DNA of 43,662 nucleotides from Labilithrix sp. (GTDB lineage Bacteria; Myxococcota_A; Polyangia; Polyangiales; Polyangiaceae): assembly GCA_019637105.1 (NCBI GenBank), contig JAHBWF010000057.1, forward strand, positions 1 to 43,662. The letters run 5' to 3'. The position numbers and the translations under genes are program-made. How positions within the stretch are numbered: position 1 is the first letter of the stretch; each line of letters begins with the position of its first letter. Below are positions 30,755 to 43,662 of this stretch, piece by piece. The notes beneath the pieces were generated by a model. The model made no database searches and was not told the DNA's origin. It was given only the letters and a program-made list of their open reading frames with translations.

Positions 30755-31894
30755 ATGGCAACGATCGTCGAGAACCTGGGCAAGGAACTGGAAGAGCTCG
30801 ACCGCGAGTACGCGGCCGGCTTCGCGGGGCAGTCGCGCCAGACGCGCGACCTCGACGTGCTCGACGAGATCATCGCGCGCACGTCGTCCGTGCTCGAGCG
30901 CGTCGACCAGATCCCGAGCGCCGCGCAGGGCCCGGAGCTGGTTCGCCTCCGCGAGACGGCGCTGCAGAACCTCGGGCTCTACTCCCAGGAGCGCGCGGCG
31001 ATCCAGCGCGCCCAGGAGGTGGGCCCCACGTTCGAGGCGTTCTCGAACGAGGCGACCAGCGCGAACCTCGTCTTCGGCCGCTACGCGCGGCACTTCGCCG
31101 GCAAGGACCGATCGACGCGCGATCTCGCGCTCCTCGGCGAGCTGGTCGAAGAGCTGAAGCAGATCGAGAAGCGCATGACCACCCTGCTCGACGAGTCGAA
31201 CGTCAAGGAGTTCGAGCGGGATCGCAAGGTCGTGAGGGACAACGTCGCGCAGTACCAGTCCGAGATCGAGCTCATCGAGAACGCGCAGAAGAGCGGCACG
31301 CCGGACCAGCGCGCGAGCATCCTCGCGAGCCTCGCCAACGACCAGTTCGCGGTCTACCAGGCTCATTTCGCGGGCGAGCCGCGCATCTCGCGTCGCCCGG
31401 CGCTGCTGATGCGCATCATCTCCTCGCTGAAGAAGATCCACGAGCGGATGGTGGGCTACCGCGACGGCGGGCTCGACCTCGACTTCAACAACAAGAACAT
31501 CAAGATCGTCGAGGATCGCCTGAAGATCTACGAGGGCGAGCTCGTGGAGATCCGGAAGGTCCGTCAGGCCACCGCGATGCCGGACATCATGGGCGAGCTC
31601 GGCGGCGCGGCGAACAAGCTGTTCGACGACTACCGCAGCGCGTTCGCGGACAAGCCCCGCGCCCAGGTCGACCTCGCGAAGCTCGGCGTCATCTGCGACA
31701 AGCTCGCCGAGATCCGCCGCCAGATGAGCGAGATGTCGTGGGCCGAGGACAACGAGATGAACGCGAAGAACCTCGACATCGTCACCGAGCAGCTCGTGAT
31801 GTTCGAGGGCGAATACGAGGCCGTCGTCTCCGCCCAGGCGCAGGCGAGGACCAGCGCCGCGTGGGGAAACGGCTCGAAGTCGCCCGCGACCTGA
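30755..31894 (+). CDS. Helical protein of four 91-92 residue repeats, unknown function
   Basis: The 379-residue soluble protein has no signal peptide, membrane span or cysteine-rich segment. It consists of four tandem repeats. The anchor Tyr of Y-x3-FA(G/D) is at residues 19, 110, 201 and 293 (spacings 91, 91, 92). A second aromatic (Y/F before an E-x-E-like helix) is at 76, 167, 259 and 350. Between them each repeat has a conserved R-x2-R/D-L-x-x-L stretch and long amphipathic helices, so the fold is probably an all-helical solenoid or bundle. I do not recognise a family. It stands alone between the CHRD gene and a DUF2334 gene. TAGGTA lies 10 bases before the ATG. A structural or scaffold role is only a guess. 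Confidence 0.85.
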   Translation: MATIVENLGKELEELDREYAAGFAGQSRQTRDLDVLDEIIARTSSVLERVDQIPSAAQGPELVRLRETALQNLGLYSQERAAIQRAQEVGPTFEAFSNEATSANLVFGRYARHFAGKDRSTRDLALLGELVEELKQIEKRMTTLLDESNVKEFERDRKVVRDNVAQYQSEIELIENAQKSGTPDQRASILASLANDQFAVYQAHFAGEPRISRRPALLMRIISSLKKIHERMVGYRDGGLDLDFNNKNIKIVEDRLKIYEGELVEIRKVRQATAMPDIMGELGGAANKLFDDYRSAFADKPRAQVDLAKLGVICDKLAEIRRQMSEMSWAEDNEMNAKNLDIVTEQLVMFEGEYEAVVSAQAQARTSAAWGNGSKSPAT

Positions 31895-31936
31895 GCGCGC
31901 GCACGACCGACCGCACGACGATCGATCGCAGGACTC

Positions 31937-32689
31937 ATGGCCGTCCACGTCTCCATCCACGACGTCTCGCCCGCGTGGGAGCGCGAGATCGACGTCGCGC
32001 TCGAGATGACGCGCGCGGCCGGCGTCCGCCCCGCCCTGCTCGTCGTGCCCGACTTCCACGGCCGCGCGCCGCTCGCGGAGCACCCGCGGTTCGTCGAGCG
32101 CCTCCGCGCCCTCGAGGCCGACGGACACGAGATCTACCTCCACGGCTATTACCACCGGTCGCGCCGCTGGGACGATCCCGACGCGCGCGCGGCGCGCGAC
32201 GGCGCCGCGACGAGCCGCCTGCGTCACCTGTTCGCGCAGAAGATCGTGTCGGCGAGCGAGGCCGAGTTCAGCGACGTCTCGCGCGAGGAGGCCCTGGCGC
32301 GGCTCGACGCCGGCGAGCGCGTGCTCCGGGGAGCCGGGCTCACGATCGCCGGCTTCGTCGCGCCCGCGTGGTCGATGCCGCGCTGGGTCCTCGAGCTGCT
32401 CGGCGAGCGCGGCTACCGCTTCACCGAGGACCATCTCCGCATCTACGATCCCGCGGGCAAGAGGTCGCGCCCGAGCGTCGTCCTCAACTACGCGAGCCGC
32501 ACGCCCGCGCGCCTCCTCTCGAGCGTCGCCTGGTGCCGCCTCGCGCGTCCCGCGCGACGCGTCCTCCCGGCCCGCGTCGCGATCCACCCCGCCGACATGC
32601 GGTACGCGCTCCTCAGGACCGAGGTCGCGTCGCTCCTCGCGTGGGCCTCGGGCGACTTCGCCGCCACCGGCGAGGCCCTGTTTTCGTGA
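31937..32689 (+). CDS. DUF2334-type polysaccharide deacetylase-like protein
   Basis: The 250-residue product resembles the DUF2334 branch of the carbohydrate esterase 4 fold. It has the N-terminal Asp motif VSIHDVSPAW, the metal-ligand region EIYLHGYYHRSRRW, and a later APAWSMPRWVLELL segment with IHPAD near the end. The Asp and His pairs expected for metal-dependent deacetylation are present. There is no signal peptide, which suggests a cytoplasmic substrate such as a lipid-linked or soluble amino sugar rather than peptidoglycan. AGGA lies 4-5 bases before the ATG. It starts 42 bases after the four-repeat protein, so the two may be cotranscribed. Confidence 0.85.
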   Translation: MAVHVSIHDVSPAWEREIDVALEMTRAAGVRPALLVVPDFHGRAPLAEHPRFVERLRALEADGHEIYLHGYYHRSRRWDDPDARAARDGAATSRLRHLFAQKIVSASEAEFSDVSREEALARLDAGERVLRGAGLTIAGFVAPAWSMPRWVLELLGERGYRFTEDHLRIYDPAGKRSRPSVVLNYASRTPARLLSSVAWCRLARPARRVLPARVAIHPADMRYALLRTEVASLLAWASGDFAATGEALFS

Positions 32690-32771
32690 GCGGGATGCGA
32701 GCCGACAAACCGCGCCGCCGACCACAGCAGAGCTGGCACCGCTTCCGGGGCGGTGGTAACTCGCTGCCGCG

Positions 32772-33614
32772 ATGAGCGGAAAGGGCCTGACCTGGACGGC
32801 CGCACACCTGCGCGCGGCCGCGTCTCCCGAGGAGGTCCGCACGGCGATCGCCGAGGCCGCCGGGCAGCTCGGCGACGGCTCCGTGCCCGCGGCCACCGCG
32901 CTCGCGCTCCTCGAGGAGCTCGCGCTCGACTGCGCCCGCGTGCGCGCGGATCTCCGCGCCGCGACGCGCGTCCGCGAGGTGCTCCTCGCCAGCGTCGCCC
33001 ACGACCTCAGGAATCCGCTGAACACGTTCGCGATGAGCGCCGGGCTCTTGCGTGACGACCTCGAGGGCCCCGACTTCGATCGCACGCGCGCGCTCTCGCT
33101 GCTGACGCGGATGGACCGCGCGTCGTCGCGGATGCAAGGGCTCATCGAGGACCTCCTCGAGGCGAGCCGCGTCGAGGGCGGCGTCGTCGAGCTCACGCGG
33201 CGGCTGGAGAAAGCGGGGCCGATCGCGCGCGCCGCGGTCGCCAAGGCGAAGCAGCACTGCGCCGACAAGGGCGCGACGCTCACGGAGGGCGCCATCGACG
33301 ACGACGCGCTCGTCGAGGTCGACAAGACTCGGACGGTCGACGCCCTCGTGAAGCTCGTGGCGGTCGCGCTGAGGACGACCGGCGACGGCGGCGGGATCCG
33401 GGTCGGCGTGGAGCGCCACGAGGCCGACGTGCTCTTCACGATCCGCGCGATCCCGCCGCGCGGCGCGCTGAGCTCGGTGGCCCACGACGAGGGCCGCGGG
33501 GGGCTCGCGTTCCTCATCGGCCGCGGGCTCGTGACCGCTCAGGGCGGACAGCTGCTCACCGAGTCGACCCAGGAGGGGCCGCGCATGGTGGCGGCCTTCC
33601 CGGCGAAGTCCTGA
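32772..33614 (+). CDS. Histidine kinase-like protein with degenerate ATP-binding domain
   Basis: The 280-residue soluble protein has a clear dimerisation/phosphoacceptor domain: His77 in ASVAHDLRNPLN, then LIEDLLEASRVEGG. The expected HATPase domain follows (about 155-278) but looks eroded. The N-box Asn is missing (LVKLVAVALRTTG), the G1 DxGxG motif is replaced by IRAIPPRG, and only a G2-like GRGGLAFLIGRGLVTAQGG survives. It probably cannot phosphorylate itself; it could be a phosphatase, a phosphotransfer or a partner of the hybrid kinase. It converges with that kinase gene at 9 bases. TAACTC lies 9 bases before the ATG, with no ribosome site visible. Confidence 0.85.
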   Translation: MSGKGLTWTAAHLRAAASPEEVRTAIAEAAGQLGDGSVPAATALALLEELALDCARVRADLRAATRVREVLLASVAHDLRNPLNTFAMSAGLLRDDLEGPDFDRTRALSLLTRMDRASSRMQGLIEDLLEASRVEGGVVELTRRLEKAGPIARAAVAKAKQHCADKGATLTEGAIDDDALVEVDKTRTVDALVKLVAVALRTTGDGGGIRVGVERHEADVLFTIRAIPPRGALSSVAHDEGRGGLAFLIGRGLVTAQGGQLLTESTQEGPRMVAAFPAKS

Positions 33615-33627
33615 GCCGCGGCTCAGG
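33610..33627. terminator. 18-bp perfect palindrome holding both stop codons
   Basis: CCTGAGCCGCGGCTCAGG is self-complementary over all 18 bases. It holds the TGA of the plus-strand kinase-like gene (33612-33614) and the TGA of the minus-strand hybrid kinase (33625-33623). Bidirectional terminator or regulatory site; no T-tract. Confidence 0.5.
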
Positions 33628-36355
33628 CGGCGCTGGAGGAGGACGCCTCGCCGTCGCGCGAGCTCGGCTCGCCGAGCGTGGCCCCGCCGCGCGCGAGCAG
33701 CCGCACGACCACGCTGCCGAGCATCGCCGGCTGCACCGGCTTGGCGACGTGCGCGTCGAAGCCGGCGGCGATCGCCTTCATCGCGTCCTGGCGCGAGGCG
33801 TACGCCGTCAGCGCGACCGCGGGGATGGCGCCGTCGTCCTTGCGCGCGCGCACGTTCTTGATGAGCTCCATCCCGTCCATGTCGGGCAGCCCGATGTCCG
33901 AGACGAGGATCTGCGGCCGCGCGCCGTCGAGCGCGTCGAGCGCGGCGGCGGCGGTCATCGCGGACGTCACGCGCGCTCCGTATCGCTCGAGGATCGCGCA
34001 GACGAGCTCGTTGCCATCGGGGTCGTCCTCGACGATGAGGACGTGCACGCCGGAGAGGTCGGGCTCGCCGGTCGGGGGCAGCGAGGCCGCCTCTTCGTCG
34101 CGCCCCGTCGAGGGCTCGGCGACGAGGGGCAGCTCGATGGAGAACGACGCCCCCTTCCCGTGGCCCTCGCTCGCGGCCGTCGCCGTGCCGCCGTGCTGCT
34201 CGACGAGGTGCTTGACGATCGCGAGGCCGAGGCCCAGGCCGGCCTGGTTCGCGCGCGGCTGCCGCGCCGAGGCGGCGCCCTCCGTCGGCTCCTGACGGAA
34301 GCGCTCGAAGACGTGGGGGAGGAACTCGGCCGCGATCCCGTCGCCCGTGTCCGACACCGTCAAGCGGACGCGCTCGTCGTCCCCGGTGAGGCGGACAGAG
34401 ACCGTCCCGCCGCGCGGCGTGAACTTGATCGCGTTCGACAGCAGGTTCGTGATCACCTGGCGGAGCCGCTCCGGATCGCCGAGGACGCCGCCGGCCTGCT
34501 CGATCTCGAGCTCGAGGTCGATCTCCTTCTTGGCGCACTGAGGGCGCGCCGCCATGACCGCCGCCTCGACGATCGCCCCGAGCGAGACGTACTTCGACTC
34601 GAGCTTGAGCGTCCCGGTGACGATGCGCGAGACGTCGAGGAGGTCGGCCACGAGACCGGAGAGCGCGTGCGCGTTGCGGTCGATCGTCTCGATGGCGCGA
34701 CCGAGCTCGTCCGCCGCGAGCGAGCCCTTCTTCAACATGTCGGTCCAGCCGACGATGGCGTTGAGCGGCGTCCTGAGCTCGTGCGAGAGGGTCGCGAGGA
34801 AGACGTCCTTGCTCTTGTTGGCGAGCTCGAGGTCCTCGCGGCGCTTCTCGGTCATCGCGTGCAGGCGCGCGTTGTCGATCGCGACGGCGATCCTCCGCGC
34901 CAGGTCGCCGGCGAGCTCGACGTCGGCCTCTTCGAACCGGTCCTTGTCCGACAGCTTGACGAACGTGAGCGTGCCGATCGTTCGATCGCGGCTCACGAGC
35001 GGGACGCAGATGTACGCGCGCACACCGAGCTCGGCGAGGAACCGCAGGTGCTCGGCGCCGCGGCCGGAGGACTTCGCCTCGCCGCGCGCCGCCAGCGCCC
35101 GAGCCTCCTCCTCGACGTCGAGGAAGACCTCGGCCCGCCCCGAGTAGCCGACCGTCGCGGGCCCCAGATCGAACCGCGGGTCGGCGAGGCGCGCGGCGTC
35201 GATCCCGTCCGCGGCCACGCGGAGGCGCTCGGACGCGATCCCGCCGTTCGCGAACGCCTCGCCGTTCGCGAGGTCGGTGCCCTGCACGTCGAGCAGCGCG
35301 GCGTCTCCCAGGATCGGCAGCGCGCTCGCGAGGACCAGCTCGAGGTCGCGCGTCGGCGTGACGCTCGCGTCGGGCTTGGTCGGATCGGCGCCGAGCAGCT
35401 GGTTCAGGCGCTGACTGGCGTCGGCGAGCATCTGCAGCGCCCGATCGGCGCGGACGCGCGCGTCGATGTCCGTCGCCGTGCCGACCCAGGCGACCACGTT
35501 CCCCTGGTCGTCGTGCCGCGGGACCGCGCGGACGAGGTGGAAGCGGTAGCCCCGGGACGGGGCGCCGAGGCGGAGCTCCGCCTCCCAGGCGACGCCGACC
35601 TTCACCGCGCTGCTCCACCCCGAGGCGAACGACACGAGATCCGCCGGATGCGCGATCGCCGCGAACTCCGCCGCGCCCGGGACCGACGGCGGCGCCTTCT
35701 GCGCGACGGCGTCGCGCGGGCTCGCGGGGCCCTCGCTCGTCGCGGAGGCCCGCGCGAGGTCCGCCCAGCGCTCGTTGTGGTACGTGATGTTCCCCGTCGC
35801 GTCGGCCGTCCACACGACCTGCGGCATCGAATCGGCGAGGTCCTGGTAGCGCCGCTCGCTCCACTCCTTGAAGTCGGCGAGCGCGCGCTCGCTCCCGACG
35901 CGCAGCGCCTCGTGCTGCGCCCGGATGCGCGCGTTCTTCTTCCCGAGCTCGACGAACGTCGCGACCTTGGTGCGGAGCGCGTCCGGATCGAACGGCTTGA
36001 AGAGGTAGTCGACCGCGCCGGCCTCGTACCCGCGCGCCACGTAGCTCTCGTCCTTGCTGATCGCCGCCAGGAAGATCACGGGCAGGTCGCGCGTCTTCGG
36101 CCGCTTCCGGAGGAGCTCCGCCGTCTCGATGCCGTCCATCTCCGGCATCTGCACGTCGAGCAGGACGACGCAGAACTCCGTCTTGAGCGCGTGGCGGAGC
36201 GCCTCGACGCCCGAGCCGGCGCGCACGACGCGCTGGCCGAGCGGCTCGAGGATCGCCTCGAGCGCGAGGAGGTTCGAGGCCTCGTCGTCGACGATGAGGA
36301 TGTTGCAGACCGGGCTGTCCTCGCACCCCGAGGGCGGCAGCGTCGACGGAGTCAT
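33623..36355 (-). CDS. Hybrid sensor histidine kinase (REC-PAS-GAF-HisKA-HATPase-REC)
   Basis: A 910-residue soluble kinase. The N-terminal receiver (about 18-140) has Asp67 in LLDVQMPEMDG and Lys in FKPFDPD. A PAS domain (about 170-300) carries a Pro/Ala-rich insert near 205-230. GAF (about 335-500) is followed by HisKA with His525 in SHELRTPLN. The HATPase domain has an N-box (NLLSNAIKF), DTGDGI and GLGLGLAIVK, all intact. A C-terminal receiver (about 775-890) has SDIGLPDMDG and AKPVQP. The ATG overlaps the cheB stop (ATGA), so it is the fourth gene of the poly-HAMP kinase/CheR/CheB operon. A receiver at each end suggests it can take phosphate from the first kinase and pass it on in a relay. 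Confidence 0.93.
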   Translation of the reverse strand: MTPSTLPPSGCEDSPVCNILIVDDEASNLLALEAILEPLGQRVVRAGSGVEALRHALKTEFCVVLLDVQMPEMDGIETAELLRKRPKTRDLPVIFLAAISKDESYVARGYEAGAVDYLFKPFDPDALRTKVATFVELGKKNARIRAQHEALRVGSERALADFKEWSERRYQDLADSMPQVVWTADATGNITYHNERWADLARASATSEGPASPRDAVAQKAPPSVPGAAEFAAIAHPADLVSFASGWSSAVKVGVAWEAELRLGAPSRGYRFHLVRAVPRHDDQGNVVAWVGTATDIDARVRADRALQMLADASQRLNQLLGADPTKPDASVTPTRDLELVLASALPILGDAALLDVQGTDLANGEAFANGGIASERLRVAADGIDAARLADPRFDLGPATVGYSGRAEVFLDVEEEARALAARGEAKSSGRGAEHLRFLAELGVRAYICVPLVSRDRTIGTLTFVKLSDKDRFEEADVELAGDLARRIAVAIDNARLHAMTEKRREDLELANKSKDVFLATLSHELRTPLNAIVGWTDMLKKGSLAADELGRAIETIDRNAHALSGLVADLLDVSRIVTGTLKLESKYVSLGAIVEAAVMAARPQCAKKEIDLELEIEQAGGVLGDPERLRQVITNLLSNAIKFTPRGGTVSVRLTGDDERVRLTVSDTGDGIAAEFLPHVFERFRQEPTEGAASARQPRANQAGLGLGLAIVKHLVEQHGGTATAASEGHGKGASFSIELPLVAEPSTGRDEEAASLPPTGEPDLSGVHVLIVEDDPDGNELVCAILERYGARVTSAMTAAAALDALDGARPQILVSDIGLPDMDGMELIKNVRARKDDGAIPAVALTAYASRQDAMKAIAAGFDAHVAKPVQPAMLGSVVVRLLARGGATLGEPSSRDGEASSSSAA

Positions 36356-36915
36356 CCGTTGCTCCTCTGCACGAGCTCGCCCGCGATCTCGCCGAGCGCG
36401 AGCACCCGATCCGCCGCCCCGATCGCGATCGCCGCGGTCGGCATCTCCGGGCTCTCCGCCGTCTTCGGGTCCTGGACGATGGCGAAGCCGCCGGCCGCCC
36501 GGATGCGCGCGAGGCCGCGCGTCCCGTCGTGGTTCGCGCCCGTCAAGAGGACGCCGAGGACGGCGGGGCCGTAGGAGTCGGCCGCGGACTCGAAGAGCAC
36601 GTCGATCGACGGCCGGCTGAAGCTCACGGGCTCGTCGGTGGAGAGGGCGAGCCTCCCGCCCGGCTCGAGGAGGAGGTGGTAGTCGGGCGGCGCGAGGTAG
36701 ACGCCCGGCGCGACGAGCTCCTCCTTGTCCTCGGCCTCGCGCACCGGCAGGGCGACCAGGCCCTGCATGACGGTCGCGAAGAGATCGGACTCGCGCGAGC
36801 GGTGCTGGACGGCGACGATCGGGATCGAGAAGACCGCCGGCAGCGCGCCGATGACGCGCTCGAGCGCGCGCAGCCCTCCGGCCGACGTCCCCATGACGAC
36901 GACGCTCGGCTTCAT
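36352..36915 (-). CDS. cheB: CheB-type protein-glutamate methylesterase, without receiver
   Basis: The 187-residue product is just the CheB catalytic domain. The Ser-His-Asp triad is Ser11 in GTSAGG, His38 in VQHRS and Asp130 in TGANHDGTRG, all intact. CheB removes methyl esters from glutamates and deamidates glutamines in chemoreceptors. It lacks the receiver that normally controls CheB, so it may be constitutively active or controlled by a separate receiver. It overlaps CheR upstream (ATGA) and the hybrid kinase downstream (ATGA). No methyl-accepting chemoreceptor, CheA or CheW gene is in the window, so the substrate is open. Confidence 0.93.
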   Translation of the reverse strand: MKPSVVVMGTSAGGLRALERVIGALPAVFSIPIVAVQHRSRESDLFATVMQGLVALPVREAEDKEELVAPGVYLAPPDYHLLLEPGGRLALSTDEPVSFSRPSIDVLFESAADSYGPAVLGVLLTGANHDGTRGLARIRAAGGFAIVQDPKTAESPEMPTAAIAIGAADRVLALGEIAGELVQRSNG

Positions 36916-38033
36916 CCGCGCGCCCCCCTCCCCGACGTCGCGCGCGAGGGCGCCGGCCCCCCGCCCTGACGCGGCAAGCTGTTGCGCCGGTAGATGCGCT
37001 CCTTCGGGTCGATCTCCTCGAACTCGTCCTCGACGTTCGTGAACCGGAGCGACTCGCGCCGGCCGAGGCAGAGGAAGCCGAACGACGAGAGGCTGTCGCC
37101 GAAGAGGCGGAGGGTCCGCGCCTTCAGGTTCCTGTCGAAGTAGATGAGGACGTTCCGGCAGAGGATGACGTTGAACTCGCTGAACGACGTGTCCGTCGCG
37201 AGGTTGTGCTGCGCGAACAGCACGTTCTCGCGCAGCCGCGCGTGGAACAGCGCGGCCCCGTAGCTCGCCGTGTAGTACTCGCTGAACGAGCGCGTGCCGC
37301 CGGCCTGCTGGTAGTTGGTCGTGTACTCGCGCATCCGCGCGATCGGAAAGATCCCGGTGCGGGCGCGGTCGAGCGCCTCGGCGTTCATGTCCGTCGCGTA
37401 GAGGCGCGAGCGCTCGTAGAGGCCCTCCTCCTCGAGCAGGATGGCCATCGCGTAGACCTCCTCGCCCGAGGCGCAGCCCGCGTGCCAGATGCGCACGGAC
37501 GGGTAGGTCCGGAGCATCGGCACCACCTTCTCGCGCAGCGCGCGGAAGAACGTGGGGTCGCGGAACATGCCCGTCACGTTGACGGACATGTCGCGCAAGA
37601 GCCCCTCCATCGCCGCGGGCTCGTGGAGCACGCGGTCCTGCAGCGCGGAGAAGGTCGAGAGCCCCTCGGCCTCGAGCCGCTTCTTGAGGCGGCGGCGGAG
37701 CGAGGACGGCGCGTACTGCCGGAAGTCGTAGCCGTAGTGGCGGTAGATCGCCTCGAGCAAGAGCTCCATCTCGAGCCGCTCGAGCGGCGGCACGCCGGCG
37801 AACGGCGCGGGCGACTCACCCGACACCACCGTCCGGCTGATGCGCCCCGGCACGTCGGGCTCCTCGGCCGGCGGCCTGTCCGCCGCCTCCGCGACGTCGG
37901 GGTCCGCGACCGCCCCGACCCGCGGCCCGGCGCCGGAGGACCCGCTCGCGAGCGCGACCTCCCGCCGCTCGCCGACGGCGACGGCGACGGCGGGGAGCTC
38001 GACGCGTCCGTAGGTGCCGCTCCTGGAGCTCAT
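36912..38033 (-). CDS. cheR: CheR-type protein-glutamate methyltransferase
   Basis: The 373-residue product has an 80-residue Pro/Val/Ala-rich N-terminal extension. A CheR all-helical domain follows (about 85-145: LLLEAIYRHYGYDFRQYAPSS, RRLKKRL), then an SAM-binding domain (about 165-355) with IWHAGCASGEEVYAMA, LYATDMN and NVILCRNVLIYFD. It methylates glutamates in receptor adaptation segments using S-adenosylmethionine. It lacks the C-terminal TPRs of some CheR homologues. Start ATG 38033 lies 22 bases after the poly-HAMP kinase stop. The stop overlaps cheB (ATGA). The genetic coupling to kinases rather than receptors suggests regulation of a kinase by methylation (inference). Confidence 0.93.
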   Translation of the reverse strand: MSSRSGTYGRVELPAVAVAVGERREVALASGSSGAGPRVGAVADPDVAEAADRPPAEEPDVPGRISRTVVSGESPAPFAGVPPLERLEMELLLEAIYRHYGYDFRQYAPSSLRRRLKKRLEAEGLSTFSALQDRVLHEPAAMEGLLRDMSVNVTGMFRDPTFFRALREKVVPMLRTYPSVRIWHAGCASGEEVYAMAILLEEEGLYERSRLYATDMNAEALDRARTGIFPIARMREYTTNYQQAGGTRSFSEYYTASYGAALFHARLRENVLFAQHNLATDTSFSEFNVILCRNVLIYFDRNLKARTLRLFGDSLSSFGFLCLGRRESLRFTNVEDEFEEIDPKERIYRRNSLPRQGGGPAPSRATSGRGARG

Positions 38034-38055
38034 GATCGGTTGCCTGGTCGGACCT

Positions 38056-43401
<5,346 letters not shown>

Positions 43402-43583
43402 GTAACCCTCCGTCGGGGAGACCCCGAGAGGGCGGTGCGTATGCAAGCCTCACACCGCGAGCGCGACTCGGCGGACGGCCTCGCAACCGCGGAGAATCGC
43501 GGTCGACCTTCCTCGATGTCGCACAAGATCGCCACACCCCACGCGCGTCTGCCTCAAGCGCCGCGCGATCGAGCGGGCCGCTT

Positions 43584-43662
43584 TCAGGCGGGCGCGAACG
43601 CGAGCGTGAGCCTCCGGCGGCGCTGCGCGACGGCGGCGGCGAGCGAGTACGCCTCCGCCGAC
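43584..43662 (-). CDS. C-terminal end of a gene continuing beyond the window
   Basis: A minus-strand open frame runs in from the right edge and stops at TGA (43586-43584). The last 25 residues read SAEAYSLAAAVAQRRRRLTLAFAPA. It is 182 bases upstream of the poly-HAMP kinase start, on the same strand. Too short to assign; could be chance in GC-rich DNA. The 43402-43583 gap is less GC-rich near 43500-43545 and may contain the operon promoter. Confidence 0.3.
   Translation of the reverse strand, partial: SAEAYSLAAAVAQRRRRLTLAFAPA

Overview
The window is a GC-rich, gene-dense bacterial chromosome segment, most likely from a myxobacterium (Myxococcota, Polyangiales-like). This is inferred from coding style and gene content: strong G/C at third codon positions, a Ser/Thr kinase with the HRDVSPQN catalytic loop, two bacterial enhancer-binding proteins (bEBPs), several cysteine-rich or SUMF1-type lipoproteins, a CHRD protein with a MYXO-CTERM-like tail, lipid A synthesis (lpxB) and a twitching ATPase (pilT). 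No rRNA, tRNA, CRISPR array, insertion sequence or prophage gene was seen. There is no gene-free stretch longer than 300 bases.

Layout. Positions 1-8.9 kb hold a lipoprotein serpin, fabH (divergent), a secreted hypothetical protein, a frameshifted rnd coupled to lpxB, a GT39-like membrane glycosyltransferase and a Cys-rich lipoprotein. Positions 8.9-18.4 kb hold bioB, a metallo-beta-lactamase-fold hydrolase translationally coupled to a GAF-type bEBP, a single-domain response regulator, a PilT-like ATPase, a HEAT-like membrane protein, thiC and a GAF/class III nucleotide cyclase. Positions 18.4-25.4 kb hold a trio of Ser/Thr kinase, TPR-like membrane protein and SUMF1-fold lipoprotein, then an exported GH94-like protein. 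Positions 25.4-30.7 kb hold an FHA-type bEBP with an 8 x 14 bp iteron array upstream, two divergent GT4 glycosyltransferases and the CHRD protein. Positions 30.7-33.6 kb hold a protein built of four 91-92 residue repeats, a DUF2334 deacetylase-like protein and a degenerate histidine kinase. Positions 33.6-43.4 kb hold a four-gene minus-strand signalling operon: a 1781-residue poly-HAMP hybrid kinase, CheR, CheB and a second hybrid kinase, the last three linked by ATGA stop/start overlaps.

The main signals for follow-up are: (i) the poly-HAMP kinase/CheR/CheB/hybrid kinase operon, which resembles fungal group III osmosensor kinases joined to chemotaxis adaptation enzymes without a chemoreceptor; (ii) the iteron array and palindrome before the FHA-bEBP; (iii) the four-repeat helical protein, which I cannot assign to a family; (iv) palindromes holding the stop codons at all four tail-to-tail gene junctions; (v) -10-like hexamers 6-10 bases before many start codons, suggesting leaderless transcripts. 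Two genes (rnd and the plus-strand GT4) carry single-base frame disruptions that may be sequence errors or real lesions.
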